From Diphasiastrum complanatum (Eukaryota > Streptophyta > Lycopodiopsida > Lycopodiales > Lycopodiaceae), in assembly GCA_029204225.1 (NCBI GenBank), contig CM055102.1, positions 46,151,820-46,215,819 of the forward strand: DNA of 64,000 nucleotides. Reading direction: 5' to 3'. Every line of letters begins with the position of its first letter. Positions within the stretch are counted from its first letter, which is position 1. Of the stretch, positions 54,800-64,000 are shown piece after piece. A model generated the notes under the pieces. That model did not search any database. It worked only from the letters and a program-made list of their open reading frames with translations, and had not been told where the DNA came from. The translations under genes and the position numbers were made by a program.

Positions 54800-56886
54800 A
54801 TAATGTGGAGAAATTGTATTTCGTGGAGTGGCTTGTTATATCAGAGATTCTTTGGAGGACTCTATAAAAGCTATCAAAAAAGATTAAAAAACCAACACAT
54901 ATGGGTGAAATTTGTAAAAGCTAAGAAAAAATTATCTTGCTTGGTCCGTTATTTTGCACCTCAAAAATTTTCAAGGAATGGTGCTTCCACCTCTTCAAAC
55001 TCAAACTCGCACGCTCTATATGCAAACAGAGGCTCAAAGCAGAAGAAGAAAGGCTCGAACCAATCGAATTAGAAGCCGACTCAAGATCAATCATCAAATC
55101 CACAAACAAAGAAGATTTTCTGCAAGTATTGCAAGCGCACCAACCACGAGATTCAAGATTGCAGAGTACTAAAGGCTAAGAACAATAGCAAGAAGCAATC
55201 GAATCAATCAGCGAATGCAGTTGCTGAAACATCTCATGTCTCCAGTCAAGAAGTGGATGAAGATGCTGGATGAAGACGCATTCATGATCAGTGATCAGAA
55301 AGCACAAGACAATGGTGCTTGGTTTCTACATTCCGGAGCCACTCAACACATGGCCAGTCGTATTGAATGCTTCCAATCCTGTACGCCTTACGATACCAAA
55401 AGGTTTGTTCACCTTGGCAACAACAGCACACATGCTATCGAAAGTGAAGGCACCGTAAGATTATGCTTCCAAAACGATTAATCAAAACTACCCTCTAAAG
55501 TTCTTTACGTACGTAATCTTTCTACGAATATGCTTTTTGTCTTAATAATTACGGATTTAGGACATAGAATAGAATTTAAATTTGGTCAATATGAAATTGT
55601 CGATATAAATAAGATCCTTACACTCAGAAAGAGTGTATAGACTGAGTCATTGTTGTTCTCCTACTCATATCAATAAAGGATTGCTTTGGCACTATAGGCT
55701 TGGATATTTGAATCACGCATCTGTTACGAACATGTCTAGTCAGCATATAGCTAAAGATTTGTTAGACGTTGTTCATATAGACATATGAGGCCCAATGCAC
55801 ACCTTATAATTGAGAGGTGCCAGATACTTTAATACGTTCATTAATGAATACTCAAGAAGAACAGCTATATATTTCATCAAGCATACATCAAAGGCTTTCA
55901 ACCTCTTCAGAGCATTCAAGGAGCGAGCTGAGAGGGAAACTAGCAAAAGAATCAAAGCACTGAGGTCAGACAACGGTGGAAAATACATCTCGACCGAATT
56001 CAAGGAGTATTGCCCTAGCCAAGGCATTGAGCAACAATTCATCACTCCGAATTCGCCTCAGTCCAATTTTCTTGCTGAAAGGAAGAATCGAACCTTAGTC
56101 GAATAAGCTAACTGTATGCTTGCTCACGCATCACTGCCTAAATGCTTTTGGGTTGAAGCTGTATCCACTACAACAACCTACATTCAGAACAGATGTTTTG
56201 TCGACTAAAGGCATCTCAGGTAAAATGTCTTACAAAATTTGGACCTTCATTGAAGAACCTCAAAGTGTTCGGATGCACTGCTCACACATAGATTCCGAAA
56301 GAGACTAGTCAAAAGCTGGACTCCAACAGCATCAAATCCATCTTCATTGGTTACGCTTCTTCCTCCAGAACCTATAATTGTATGATCTCGATACATCAAA
56401 GATTTTCTTCAGCAGAGATGTCAATTTTATTGAGGATCAATTTATCGACCTTAAAGCCAAGAGCACAATTCCAGATGAATCAACAGCTCCTGCCATTATG
56501 ACAATTCCAGTCTAAGGTTCGAATACCTTTATAGACGAACAGCCTACCAACAGCAAATCAGAAGATGTTGCTACTCCGGACAAGACCAAGGATTGGATAA
56601 TCAGCCGACGTTAATGGACAGAGTACACCTTTCCAATTGCTCATTATTGTATCAGCATTCTAGGATGTGCATTGAGCCTCATATGTGCATTCTAGGAGTA
56701 AGCACATTAAATGTCACTACGTCATGAGCAAGATTCCCAAGGAAGAGGTAAGCTTGGAGTACTATCCAACGCAATACATGACAACGGATGATTTCACAAA
56801 GGAGGTGAGCACAAATGCACTCAACAGATTTTGTGCATTGTTAAATTTGAAGATCAAGGCAAGCATGGATCCAGATTAAGGATGGG
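54800..56886 (+). pseudogene. Ty1/copia (family C) gag end, protease, integrase, RNase H end
   Basis: Gag end with a zinc knuckle, FCKYCKRTNHEIQDC (about 55113-55157, all four ligands present), but in broken frames. The protease reads GAWFLHSGATQHMAS (about 55314-55358), with the catalytic Asp of DSGA replaced by His. Integrase: GARYFNTFINEYSRRTAIYF, ALRSDNGGKYISTEFKEYC, FLAERKNRTLVE then stop, FWVEAVSTTTTYIQNR and LKVFGCTAHT (55810-56290). RT is absent. The RNase H end is at 56685-56879 (SKHIKCHYVMSKIPKEEVSL, TTDDFTKEVS), then polypurine AAGGATGGG and the LTR at 56887. No 5' LTR was seen. Confidence 0.87.
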
Positions 56887-57770
56887 TGTTGAAATTTTCC
56901 CTTCTCTCCCTAAATCCAATAAGTTAATCTAGTTCCATTCATGCAATCAATGCACAAGCTTACGAATTAAAGTCTTTGAACTTCATCAAAAGATGAAGTT
57001 GTTGCCGTAAGTAAAACATATGGAACCCATAAGGCTTCCGCTTACGAGGCATAATGGTTGTTGCCCATAAGAAACCCATAAGGAAACCTGTTACGAGGCA
57101 CTATGACTATTGCCCGTAACAAGCCCGTAAGGAAACTTGTTACGAGGCACTACAATTATTGCCCGTAAGGAAACCTGTTACGAGGCATTACGAACAATGC
57201 CCGTATAAAGCACATAAGAAATCCCTCTACGAAGCATCACGAAAAGAATACGACATACAAGCAACTACCAAGAGATGGCATCTTTCTAACGAAGATCCTA
57301 CGAACGATGTGGCAAACATTGACATACAACTGCAATAAGGCTTACGACTAGCATTAGGAACTAATCCATTCTTTTAATTATTTCTTGTTATAACATTTCT
57401 GTCTATAAAAGTGAGATGATGCCAATAATGCAGATGATGCAATAGATGCAACTTATTGATGTAGCTTCGATGCAGCACATCCGCTCAGTTCATGACAGAG
57501 AGATAGTCAACGTAAAGCTACCATATGATCTTCGTGCCATCGTAGCCACTGTAAATCAGATTTAGTTTTGGGCACGCAGTTATCACTGCTATTGACTTGT
57601 GCTCAGCATTTTCGGCTGATTTGTACATGCTACTTTCTAGATTCAATCTTAATGTCTTATTGGTTCAAAATCATGTCAACATTGAATGTATGCTTCTCTG
57701 ATTCATCCTTCTATGTAATGCTGCTCTTGTATTGATTCGTCGAACTGTCTGTTGTTTCCACTTCCGCACA
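56887..57770 (+). repeat. 3' LTR of copia C (884 bp)
   Basis: Starts TGTTGAAATTTTCCC after the polypurine tract and ends TTCCGCACA, giving TG...CA ends. It has a TATA box, GTCTATAAAAGTG (57401-57413). It contains an internal tandem repeat at 57045-57240. Confidence 0.82.
57045..57240 (+). repeat. 49-bp tandem repeat inside the copia C LTR
   Basis: Units start CGAGGC at 57045, 57094, 57143, 57181 and (as CGAAGC) 57230, spacings 49, 49, 38 and 49. Each has a TTGCCCGTAA and GGAAACCTGTTA core. It sits in the U3 part, about 160-360 bp upstream of the TATA box, so it could act as a repeated promoter element. Confidence 0.9.
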
Positions 57771-58014
57771 TCAATTAATTTTGTGTATGGCTACATAATC
57801 AATTGGATAGATCCTTACGATTTCAAATTCTGGATCAAGTAGAGTCCAACATAATTCTAGACTCAAATCTGATAGGCGTAGTACATTGCACCGAGGGGAA
57901 AGGCTCATTCCCCAGAGCCTTATGTTACGTGACCGTTATTGTCCATTTTGGATCGTTCATTCCACCATCTTCATCTCGGAATCATCCATATTCGATCCTA
58001 CATTTTCCTCAACA
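57771..58014. other. Flank of copia C, nothing recognised
   Basis: Short unassigned stretch between the copia C LTR and the LINE fragment. Confidence 0.4.
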
Positions 58015-58268
58015 TACCAAGAAAACCCAAATCATAATCTTTAATACCTCCAGGACCTTTATGCAGCGGCAGTGTTCACTCTAGGGGGACAAGCATTCAA
58101 AGTGATATCCTCCCATACTTATTTGGGGATTTCCTTCACTGAACCTGGTTGCAGTATGCCACACGCCGCCACGGCTAGACTTCGTAAGGGTAATGCTTCA
58201 TTGGTTAGTCTCGAGCGGTTTTGCTTCAGGAAGTACATTAAGGATGCCCTAAGTAAGTGTAACTTGTT
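58015..58268 (+). pseudogene. Fragment of a second, older LINE (ORF2, post-RT region)
   Basis: KKTQIIIFNTSRTFMQRQ, then after a frameshift SSHTYLGISF and AATARLRKGNASLVSLERFC align with KKTKIMVFNTNRQHMRD, TSYTYLGVLF and AATARLRKGHTALVHMERFC of the intact LINE (52969-53170). It is clearly the same family but well diverged. It is cut at about 58268-58271, exactly where the copia D LTR begins, so copia D inserted into it. Confidence 0.9.
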
Positions 58269-58271
58269 TGA

Positions 58272-59068
58272 TGTCAGAAATGGTGAACTCCTGCAACTTT
58301 GTCGCAGCACGAACAAGACACGAAGGTCGAATGAGAACGATTCGCGACAGTCAACGTGTCTTTGACTCAAAGCACGAACGATTCGTGAATCAATCGCAAA
58401 TTGCAAACACACCAGCAAACCGCAAAAGGGACGCGAAACGAAAACTACGAAAAGAAACGAAAAGAACGAAAGCAAACGGGAGATTACGAATCAGACGAAG
58501 AAAAAAACTTTCACGCTGCCAGCTGGCAGCTCAACGAGCTTCATGCCCAGCTGAAACGAGTAGCAACGACGGAGACTAACTAACTAGTTGATTAGCGTTA
58601 ACTAGTCATGTGATTCGACGTTAAGCTATCTTGTAAACTCCACATAGTGGAGGTAATAAACGATCCTCTCTGGATCATAACAATAGGATGTGAATACAGA
58701 GATCTGTAAGAGACAGAGAGAGACGTAGCGAATAGAGTAAGAAAGTAAAGACACCATAGCTGTGCATGAAAGTCTGCCAACGAGCAGAACACAGCGAAAG
58801 AGTAGAATGTCATTCCGCCAACAAGCGAGACACTGACGAATTCACTCTAAATTTAAAACTGATAATACAGTCACTCTATTTTCGAACATCTCGTCTTGTG
58901 CTGTGTATCATGATTGCTAGAATAAAATGTCCTGTGATGCGTAGTCGAGTGTCTGGATCCTGTAAGAGCTTCCGCACAAAAAGACAATTTGAAGACAGAA
59001 GATTGATCGCGATAAAGAAGACGAAGAGGACGAATACGAATCAGTCCCACACACGTGCTTCTGCGACA
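58272..59068 (+). repeat. 5' LTR of copia D (797 bp)
   Basis: Starts TGTCAG at the point where LINE homology ends and finishes GCGACA immediately before the primer-binding site; TGTC...GACA is a 4-bp terminal inverted repeat. It contains AACGAAAAGAACGAAAGCAA-type low-complexity sequence and AGACAGAGAGAGAC. The part 58590-58915 resembles the copia B LTR. The start could be 3 bp upstream (TGATGTC). Confidence 0.78.
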
Positions 59069-59080
59069 TGGTATCAAAGC
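59069..59080 (+). other. Primer-binding site of copia D
   Basis: TGGTATCAAAGC, one change from the initiator-Met tRNA complement, directly abutting the LTR end. Confidence 0.92.
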
Positions 59081-59133
59081 CAACAGGTTGTCACTACTGA
59101 TATCCCAGCAGTGATTCTTCCAAACAACATAAT

Positions 59134-61560
59134 ATGGCTACGACGATCCAGACCAGAGTAGCAATCAGTCTTGATGGCGCAAATTACAGACTCTGGAAAT
59201 TCAAAATCAAAACACTCCTGAAGGGCGAAGGCATCTGGTCGGTGACCGAGCTCTCAGAGGTGCAGCCTCCAAAGGGAGACCCGAGGGAGAGCTGAATGGA
59301 TCAGAAAGGATGAGCGCACAATGGCGATCATCGTTTCGTCCATAAATGAAGATCTACTCATGCAGATTGAAGACTGCAAAAGCAGCCATGCAGCATGGGA
59401 AAGATTAAAGCAGAAGTATGAAGTGAAGACTGCAGCTTCAGTCATGCACCTTCACAATCAGCTGCAATCAATACGGTGGGATGGCAACCAGTTAGATCAG
59501 CACGTTGAGAAGATCAGAACGATCTTCGCTCAACTCGCTGCATCAGGACAGGAGCACCAGGTCCCAGCACCATAGCAGCTGATATACTTCATGAAATCTC
59601 TATCGACGTCCTATCAGCCACTGAGAATGCTCATACTGAGTCTACCAGATATGACATTCGACAAAGCAATCAGTCTTGTCGCTGATGAGAGACTGATGAG
59701 AGACGAAGGAGAGGGAAGCAGTGATCAAGAGAAGGCTCTCTTCACGAAAGGAAAGAAGAGGAACAAAAACAAGCCAAGATTCAAGAAAACGAAGTCCTCG
59801 AATCAACAATCTTCTTCCTGCGATCACTGCCACAAACCAGGCCATACGGCCAACAAATGTTGGTTCAATCCAGCAATACCTTGCATGCACTGCAAGAAGA
59901 AAGGGCATTCTACATACGCCTGCAGATTCAACCCAAAAAAAAAAAACAAAGCTGAAAAGGCAAACGTTGCAGAATCATCTAAAGATGCAGAAAGAGGTGA
60001 CGAAGCTTTCACGATACTCGACAAAGCTTCGACAAGCTACTCCGAACATGACTACGATGTGGTCATCGATTCAGGAGCAACATCTCACATAACCTGCAAC
60101 AAGAAGATCTTGATCAACTTTCGCGAACTGGAAAACAACAGAGCGGTGATTCTAGGCGATGGAAGACACGATGTCAAGGGCATCGGCTCTCTACAGCTAC
60201 GAACACTGTCAGGCCAAGCAGAGCTACCAAGAGCACTCTATGTGCCCTCACCTCAAAAAAGATCTGCTATCTATCTCCAAGATGGCAGATCTAGGCATTC
60301 GAGTTTTGTTCCAACGGAAACCACTTGCGTATGATCGAGAAGATGACAAACAAGTTGCTGACCGGTCGATGCAGAGAAGGAAATCTCTACTAGGCCAAAA
60401 TAATCAGCAACTCTGATAGCATATTAAATGCTTTAGAAAACGAAGATCAGCTCTGGCATAGGAGAATGTATCATCTGAACATGCGGAGCCTATACGACAT
60501 GAGCACAAAGGACATTGTCACAGGTCCTCAAAATATCAAGGCCCGAGGCTGAGTTCTGTGAAGCTTGTCAGAAAGGCAAGCAACATCAGAATCCAATTCA
60601 CACACGAAGGAAGAAGAGCCAAGGAAGTTCTTGAGCTTGTCCACTATGATGTGTGTGGACCGATGAAAACAGATTCGCTCTCAGGTTCGAGATATTTCTT
60701 CTAACGTTCATAGATGATTACAGACCGAATGACCACGATCTACTACTTGAAGAAGAAATCCCGAAGTATTTGATTCAGATCCTTAGATCTGACAATGGAG
60801 GTGAATACAAAAGCACAGAATTCTCAAGATTCTGCGAAGAACAGGGGATTGAACACCAGTTCACTCCTGCATACACACCAGAATACAACGGTGTGGCAGA
60901 AAGAAAAAACAGAACGCTAGTCGAAGGAGCCAGATGCATGATAGCACAGGCTCAATTGCCAGGCCAATTCTGGGCCGAAGCAATAGCTGTAGCTATACAC
61001 CTGCAGAAGAGATCTACAACGACAGCGCTGGAGAACAAAACACCATACGAGATGTGGACAGGGCAGAAAGCCTAATCTGTCATACGCACGAGTGTTTGGA
61101 TGTGCAGCATTCAAGCACATTCCAAAGGAAAGAGAAGCAAGCTCGATGACAAATCCGAGCAAACAATCATGGTCGGCTACTCGAACGGAACACATGTGTA
61201 CAGACTCTACGATCCAACCACGATGTTTCGAGCAGAGATGTAAAGTTCGACGAGTCCACATTCCCTAGACTGAAAGACGAAAGAGGCCATGAGATCTTCA
61301 CACTGCTGCCTATTCAAGAGGGCGATCGAGGACAGTCATCAAATCAAAATGCAGGACCCCAGACTCCAGAGCAGCAGGAAACAGAGGATCGACCCGCACG
61401 AACAAGAAATGTTCGAGCAGCGATGAAACGAACCTCGAACGTCAACAAGACAAAGAAGACCTCCAGACCGCTATTCTGACAATCTTCAATGGATCGAAGA
61501 TATGAAGTTCGAGTACTGCAGCTTCACAGAAGAGCCAGCAACTTACCAAGAAGCTATCCT
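59134..61560 (+). pseudogene. Ty1/copia (family D) gag, protease, integrase, linker; broken at RT
   Basis: Gag ATG at 59134 (MATTIQTRVAISLDGANYRL), stop near 59293 after a frameshift; continues at 59321-59575 (SHAAWERLKQKYEVKTAASV) and, past a TAG at 59573, at 59591. It has two zinc knuckles, CDHCHKPGHTANKC and CMHCKKKGHSTYAC (59819-59935), both complete. Protease DVVIDSGATSHITC (about 60058) is intact. Then come LWHRRMYHLNMRSLY, FCEACQKGKQHQ, and integrase LRSDNGGEYKSTEFSRFCEE and EYNGVAERKNRTLVEGARCM (60780-60935) with catalytic residues present. The linker has FGCAAFKHIPKE and DNLQWIEDMKFEYCSFTEEP, ending TYQEAI at 61560, where minus-strand gypsy sequence starts. RT and RNase H are missing. 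Rather few lesions, so this element is moderately young. Confidence 0.92.
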
Positions 61561-63710
61561 GTAATAGATCCTGGGGTTTGCTTGGGTAATACAGGCTCAG
61601 AATCCTCAACGTCATCTGACGACGTATACTCGGACTCATCATCCTCAACGGAAGCTGCCGTATTCTTGGATGAACTGGCACCAGCCCCGGGAACTGGTTC
61701 TGGAGTCTGTAACTGTCTGTTCTGGAGTGAGTTCCAGATAATAGAGAAGAATGCATCATGCTGGCATTTCCCTCTCAAGGACTTGAGTAACTCATTACGA
61801 ATCTGAGTAAAACTCAGCTCGTTTATCATAGGCATTCTGCTAAGGGCATCTGCTACTGTATTGAATTTTCCACGTCTATATCTGATAGACATGTCAAAAC
61901 TCTTGCATCAACTCTGCCCAACGAGCTTTCCGACCTCTAAGCTCAGGTTGATTGCAAAGGTATCTGAGACTCTCATGGTCTGTCAGGACCTCAAAGTTGG
62001 CACCATACAAATAATGCCTCCAAGTCTTAAGGGCATGGACTATAGAAAAGAGTTCCTTTTCATAGGCACTATACCTAGTCTGAGCTGGCTCGAGTTTTTT
62101 ACTCTCGAACGCAACTGGTCGTCCACCCTGAGTTAGCACAGCACCCACTGCAAAGTCGCTAGCATCTGTTTCGACCACAAATGGCTGATTGGGGTCGACG
62201 ACTTTTAAAACTGGTGCTGTAGCTAAGGCTGTTTTGAGAGCATCAAAGCTCTCCTGTTGTGCGGACTCCCAAATGAACTCATAATATCCTGCCAGACCAA
62301 GAAAGATCTGAAGTTCCAAAATATTCTGAGGTCTCAACCACTGAGTATGGCTTTAACCTTATTTGGGTCCATCTTAATCCCATCTGAAGAGATAATGTGA
62401 CCCAAATATGCTACTTCTTCAACGAAGAATTCACACTTGGATTGTTTAGCATAAGCTTATGCTTTCTGAGCAGTCGAAACACCTTTCTGAGGTGTTTTAG
62501 ATGCTCCTTCCTCGTTTTGCTGTAGACGAGGATGTCATCTAAAATACGACTACAAACTTACCCAAGTATGGTCTGAGGACACTGTTCATCAAGGTCATAA
62601 AGGTAGCTGGAGCATTTGTGAGCCCAAATGGCATCACCTTAAACTCATAATGACCGTGACGAGTCCTAAAAGCTGTTTTCGAGACATCTTCCAATTTTAT
62701 ACGGACTTGATGATATCCCGATCTGAGGTCTATTTTGCTGAAAAACTTAGCCCCGTCGAGTTGATCAAACAACTCGTCTGCCCGAGGCATAGGGTATTTA
62801 TTCTTAATTGTGACTTTATTGAGGGCTCTGTAATCTACGCAAAGACGCATAGACCCTCTTTCTTTTTCACCAATAGGACTGGTGAGGCCCATGGTGAACC
62901 ACTGGTCTGAATTTGGCCTTTCCCAAGATAGTCTGTTAACTGCCTAGTTTCTTCATCCTCTGTTCGGCTGACTCGATACGGAGGTTTAGAAACAGGTGTT
63001 GTACCTGGTACTAGGTTTATTACATGATCTACCTCTCTGCTAGGTGGTAAACCATGTGGCAAATCTTCAGGAAAAACATCTTTAAATTTAGACAATAAAG
63101 TTTCTAATTTACTGATTTTCTGCTGAATAGAACTGGAAATAGAAACTTCAGGAATAAACTGAAAGTCACATAAGAATACCTGATGGTCTTCGTCTCCGAT
63201 TAGCTGACAGAGCTCTGAACTGCAGACCATAGGGCTGTTGGGAACATCATGCTCCCCATGCAACTGGATCTCGGCCTTTATGCTGAAAGCTGAGGGTGTT
63301 CTCCTGATAGTTTCTGTGGAGGGAAGGTCCTAAACTGTAGAGCCAATCTCTCCCGAGAACAATGTCTGTTCGATCCAGGTGCATTATCTGAAAGTTTATT
63401 TCATCCTGATACCCCTGAATACCAAGATTTAACTTACTTACCATAGTTTCCCATATTTTTTTTATCTTCACCCTTAGCTAATGAAACTATGTACCTATGC
63501 TGACTAGGTACTTCTGGTAGTTTAAGCTTTTTAACCAGGGTGTGGTTGATGAAATTATGGGTTGCCCCATCATCAACCATGACTCTTACTGACTGGTTAC
63601 CAACTTTCCCATGCATACGTACTAGGTCATGCGGCCCAAAGCTGAAGGGTCTCGCTAGCATTGCAGAGGTCAGCTGGCAACAGTGTTCATGATCTTCATG
63701 ATACACTTTG
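61561..63710 (-). pseudogene. Ty3/gypsy (family G2) protease, RT, RNase H
   Basis: Minus strand, running off the right edge. Protease: VRVMVDDGATHNFINHTLVK (about 63600-63540) and IMHLDRTDIVLGRDWLYSLG (63400-63330). RT: FPEDLPHGLPPSREVDHVI, KKEG then [60 protein letters not shown] (62892-62540). One base is missing just before the FLDD catalytic motif (about 62545), breaking the frame. RNase H: FVVETDASDFAVGAVLTQGG, SAYEKELFSIVHALKTWRHY, FEVLTDHESLRYL (62337-61894), then YRRGKFNTVADALSRMP (61892-61800). An acidic Ser/Asp-rich tail runs to 61561, and integrase is absent. It ends at the copia D breakpoint. Confidence 0.92.
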
Positions 63711-64000
63711 ATCTCGGAAGCTGCCGAGTCACTGGGGAAACATACAGTCTGAACAAGATGAACTTGTTTTTTATCTTTTTTTATCTTTTTTAGTGAAAAG
63801 TCTAAAAGACTAATTTACAACTGTACAAGGAAAAGGAAAGATGACTTAGCTGTTTCTGAGGACTGTACTTCCACAGAGAGAATCAAGAAAAGCCCTTTCA
63901 ACTCTTCCTCCACTGATTTGAGGTTGGAAAATGTGCAAACCAGATCTGAAAGTTTTGCTATCCCCCCTCGCTGGTCTGACAGCATCTCAATTTGTCCACA
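63711..64000 (-). pseudogene. Gypsy G2 gag-protease linker
   Basis: Upstream continuation of the gypsy element on the minus strand. KVYHEDHEHCCQLTSAMLAR leads into the protease. Further upstream the frames are broken and no zinc knuckle is visible before the window ends. Confidence 0.5.

Overview
The window is repeat-dominated nuclear DNA of a land plant. The signs are plant-type Ty1/copia and Ty3/gypsy elements, primer-binding sites matching initiator-Met tRNA (TGGTATCAGAGC and variants), short (about 90 bp) introns as well as longer ones, CT-rich sequence upstream of a gene, and one ordinary plant gene encoding an SMP plus C2 membrane-contact protein of the NTMC2 family. A large-genome plant, perhaps outside the flowering plants, is my guess from the unusual LINE; the sequence does not settle the species.

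Layout. 1-2.7 kb: 3' half of a copia element and its LTR. 2.7-7.3 kb: decayed gypsy element on the minus strand. 7.3-8.9 kb: minus-strand copia gag with its primer-binding site. 8.9-11.0 kb: a degenerate spliced gene of a family I cannot name, flanked by copia LTR pieces. 11.0-12.7 kb: inverted copia RT fragment abutting a plus-strand copia LTR. 12.8-15.8 kb: second copy of the first gypsy family. 16.7-17.7 kb: a three-LTR TRIM array. 17.7-20.9 kb: plus-strand gypsy wreck with a TATA-bearing LTR. 21.2-24.8 kb: the NTMC2 gene, minus strand, five coding exons recognised. 26.0-28.8 kb: second inverted RT/LTR junction and copia gag. 28.9-30.6 kb: extraordinarily T-rich tract with a short-period CGACCGAAG array. 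30.8-34.4 kb: copia LTR and a copia element with a 238-bp internal tandem duplication. 34.96-35.09 kb: (TC)65. 36.4-46.7 kb: copia and gypsy LTR fragments, a second CGACCGAAG array and a second copia B element. 48.9-49.2 kb: a 74-codon ORF for a single-span membrane protein.

49.4-54.5 kb: an apparently full-length LINE with intact endonuclease, reverse transcriptase and C-terminal zinc knuckle. ORF1 and ORF2 lie in the same frame, separated by one TAG in a context close to the tobamovirus leaky-stop motif. This is the most interesting item in the window.

54.5-64 kb: minisatellite, copia C with an 884-bp LTR, an older LINE fragment cut by copia D, and a gypsy element on the minus strand fused to broken copia D.

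How it fits together: the NTMC2 gene and perhaps the 74-codon ORF are the only likely host genes. All LTR elements are internally deleted, frameshifted or rearranged, and none has a clear matched pair of LTRs. The LINE reads open almost throughout, so it is probably the youngest or best preserved insertion.
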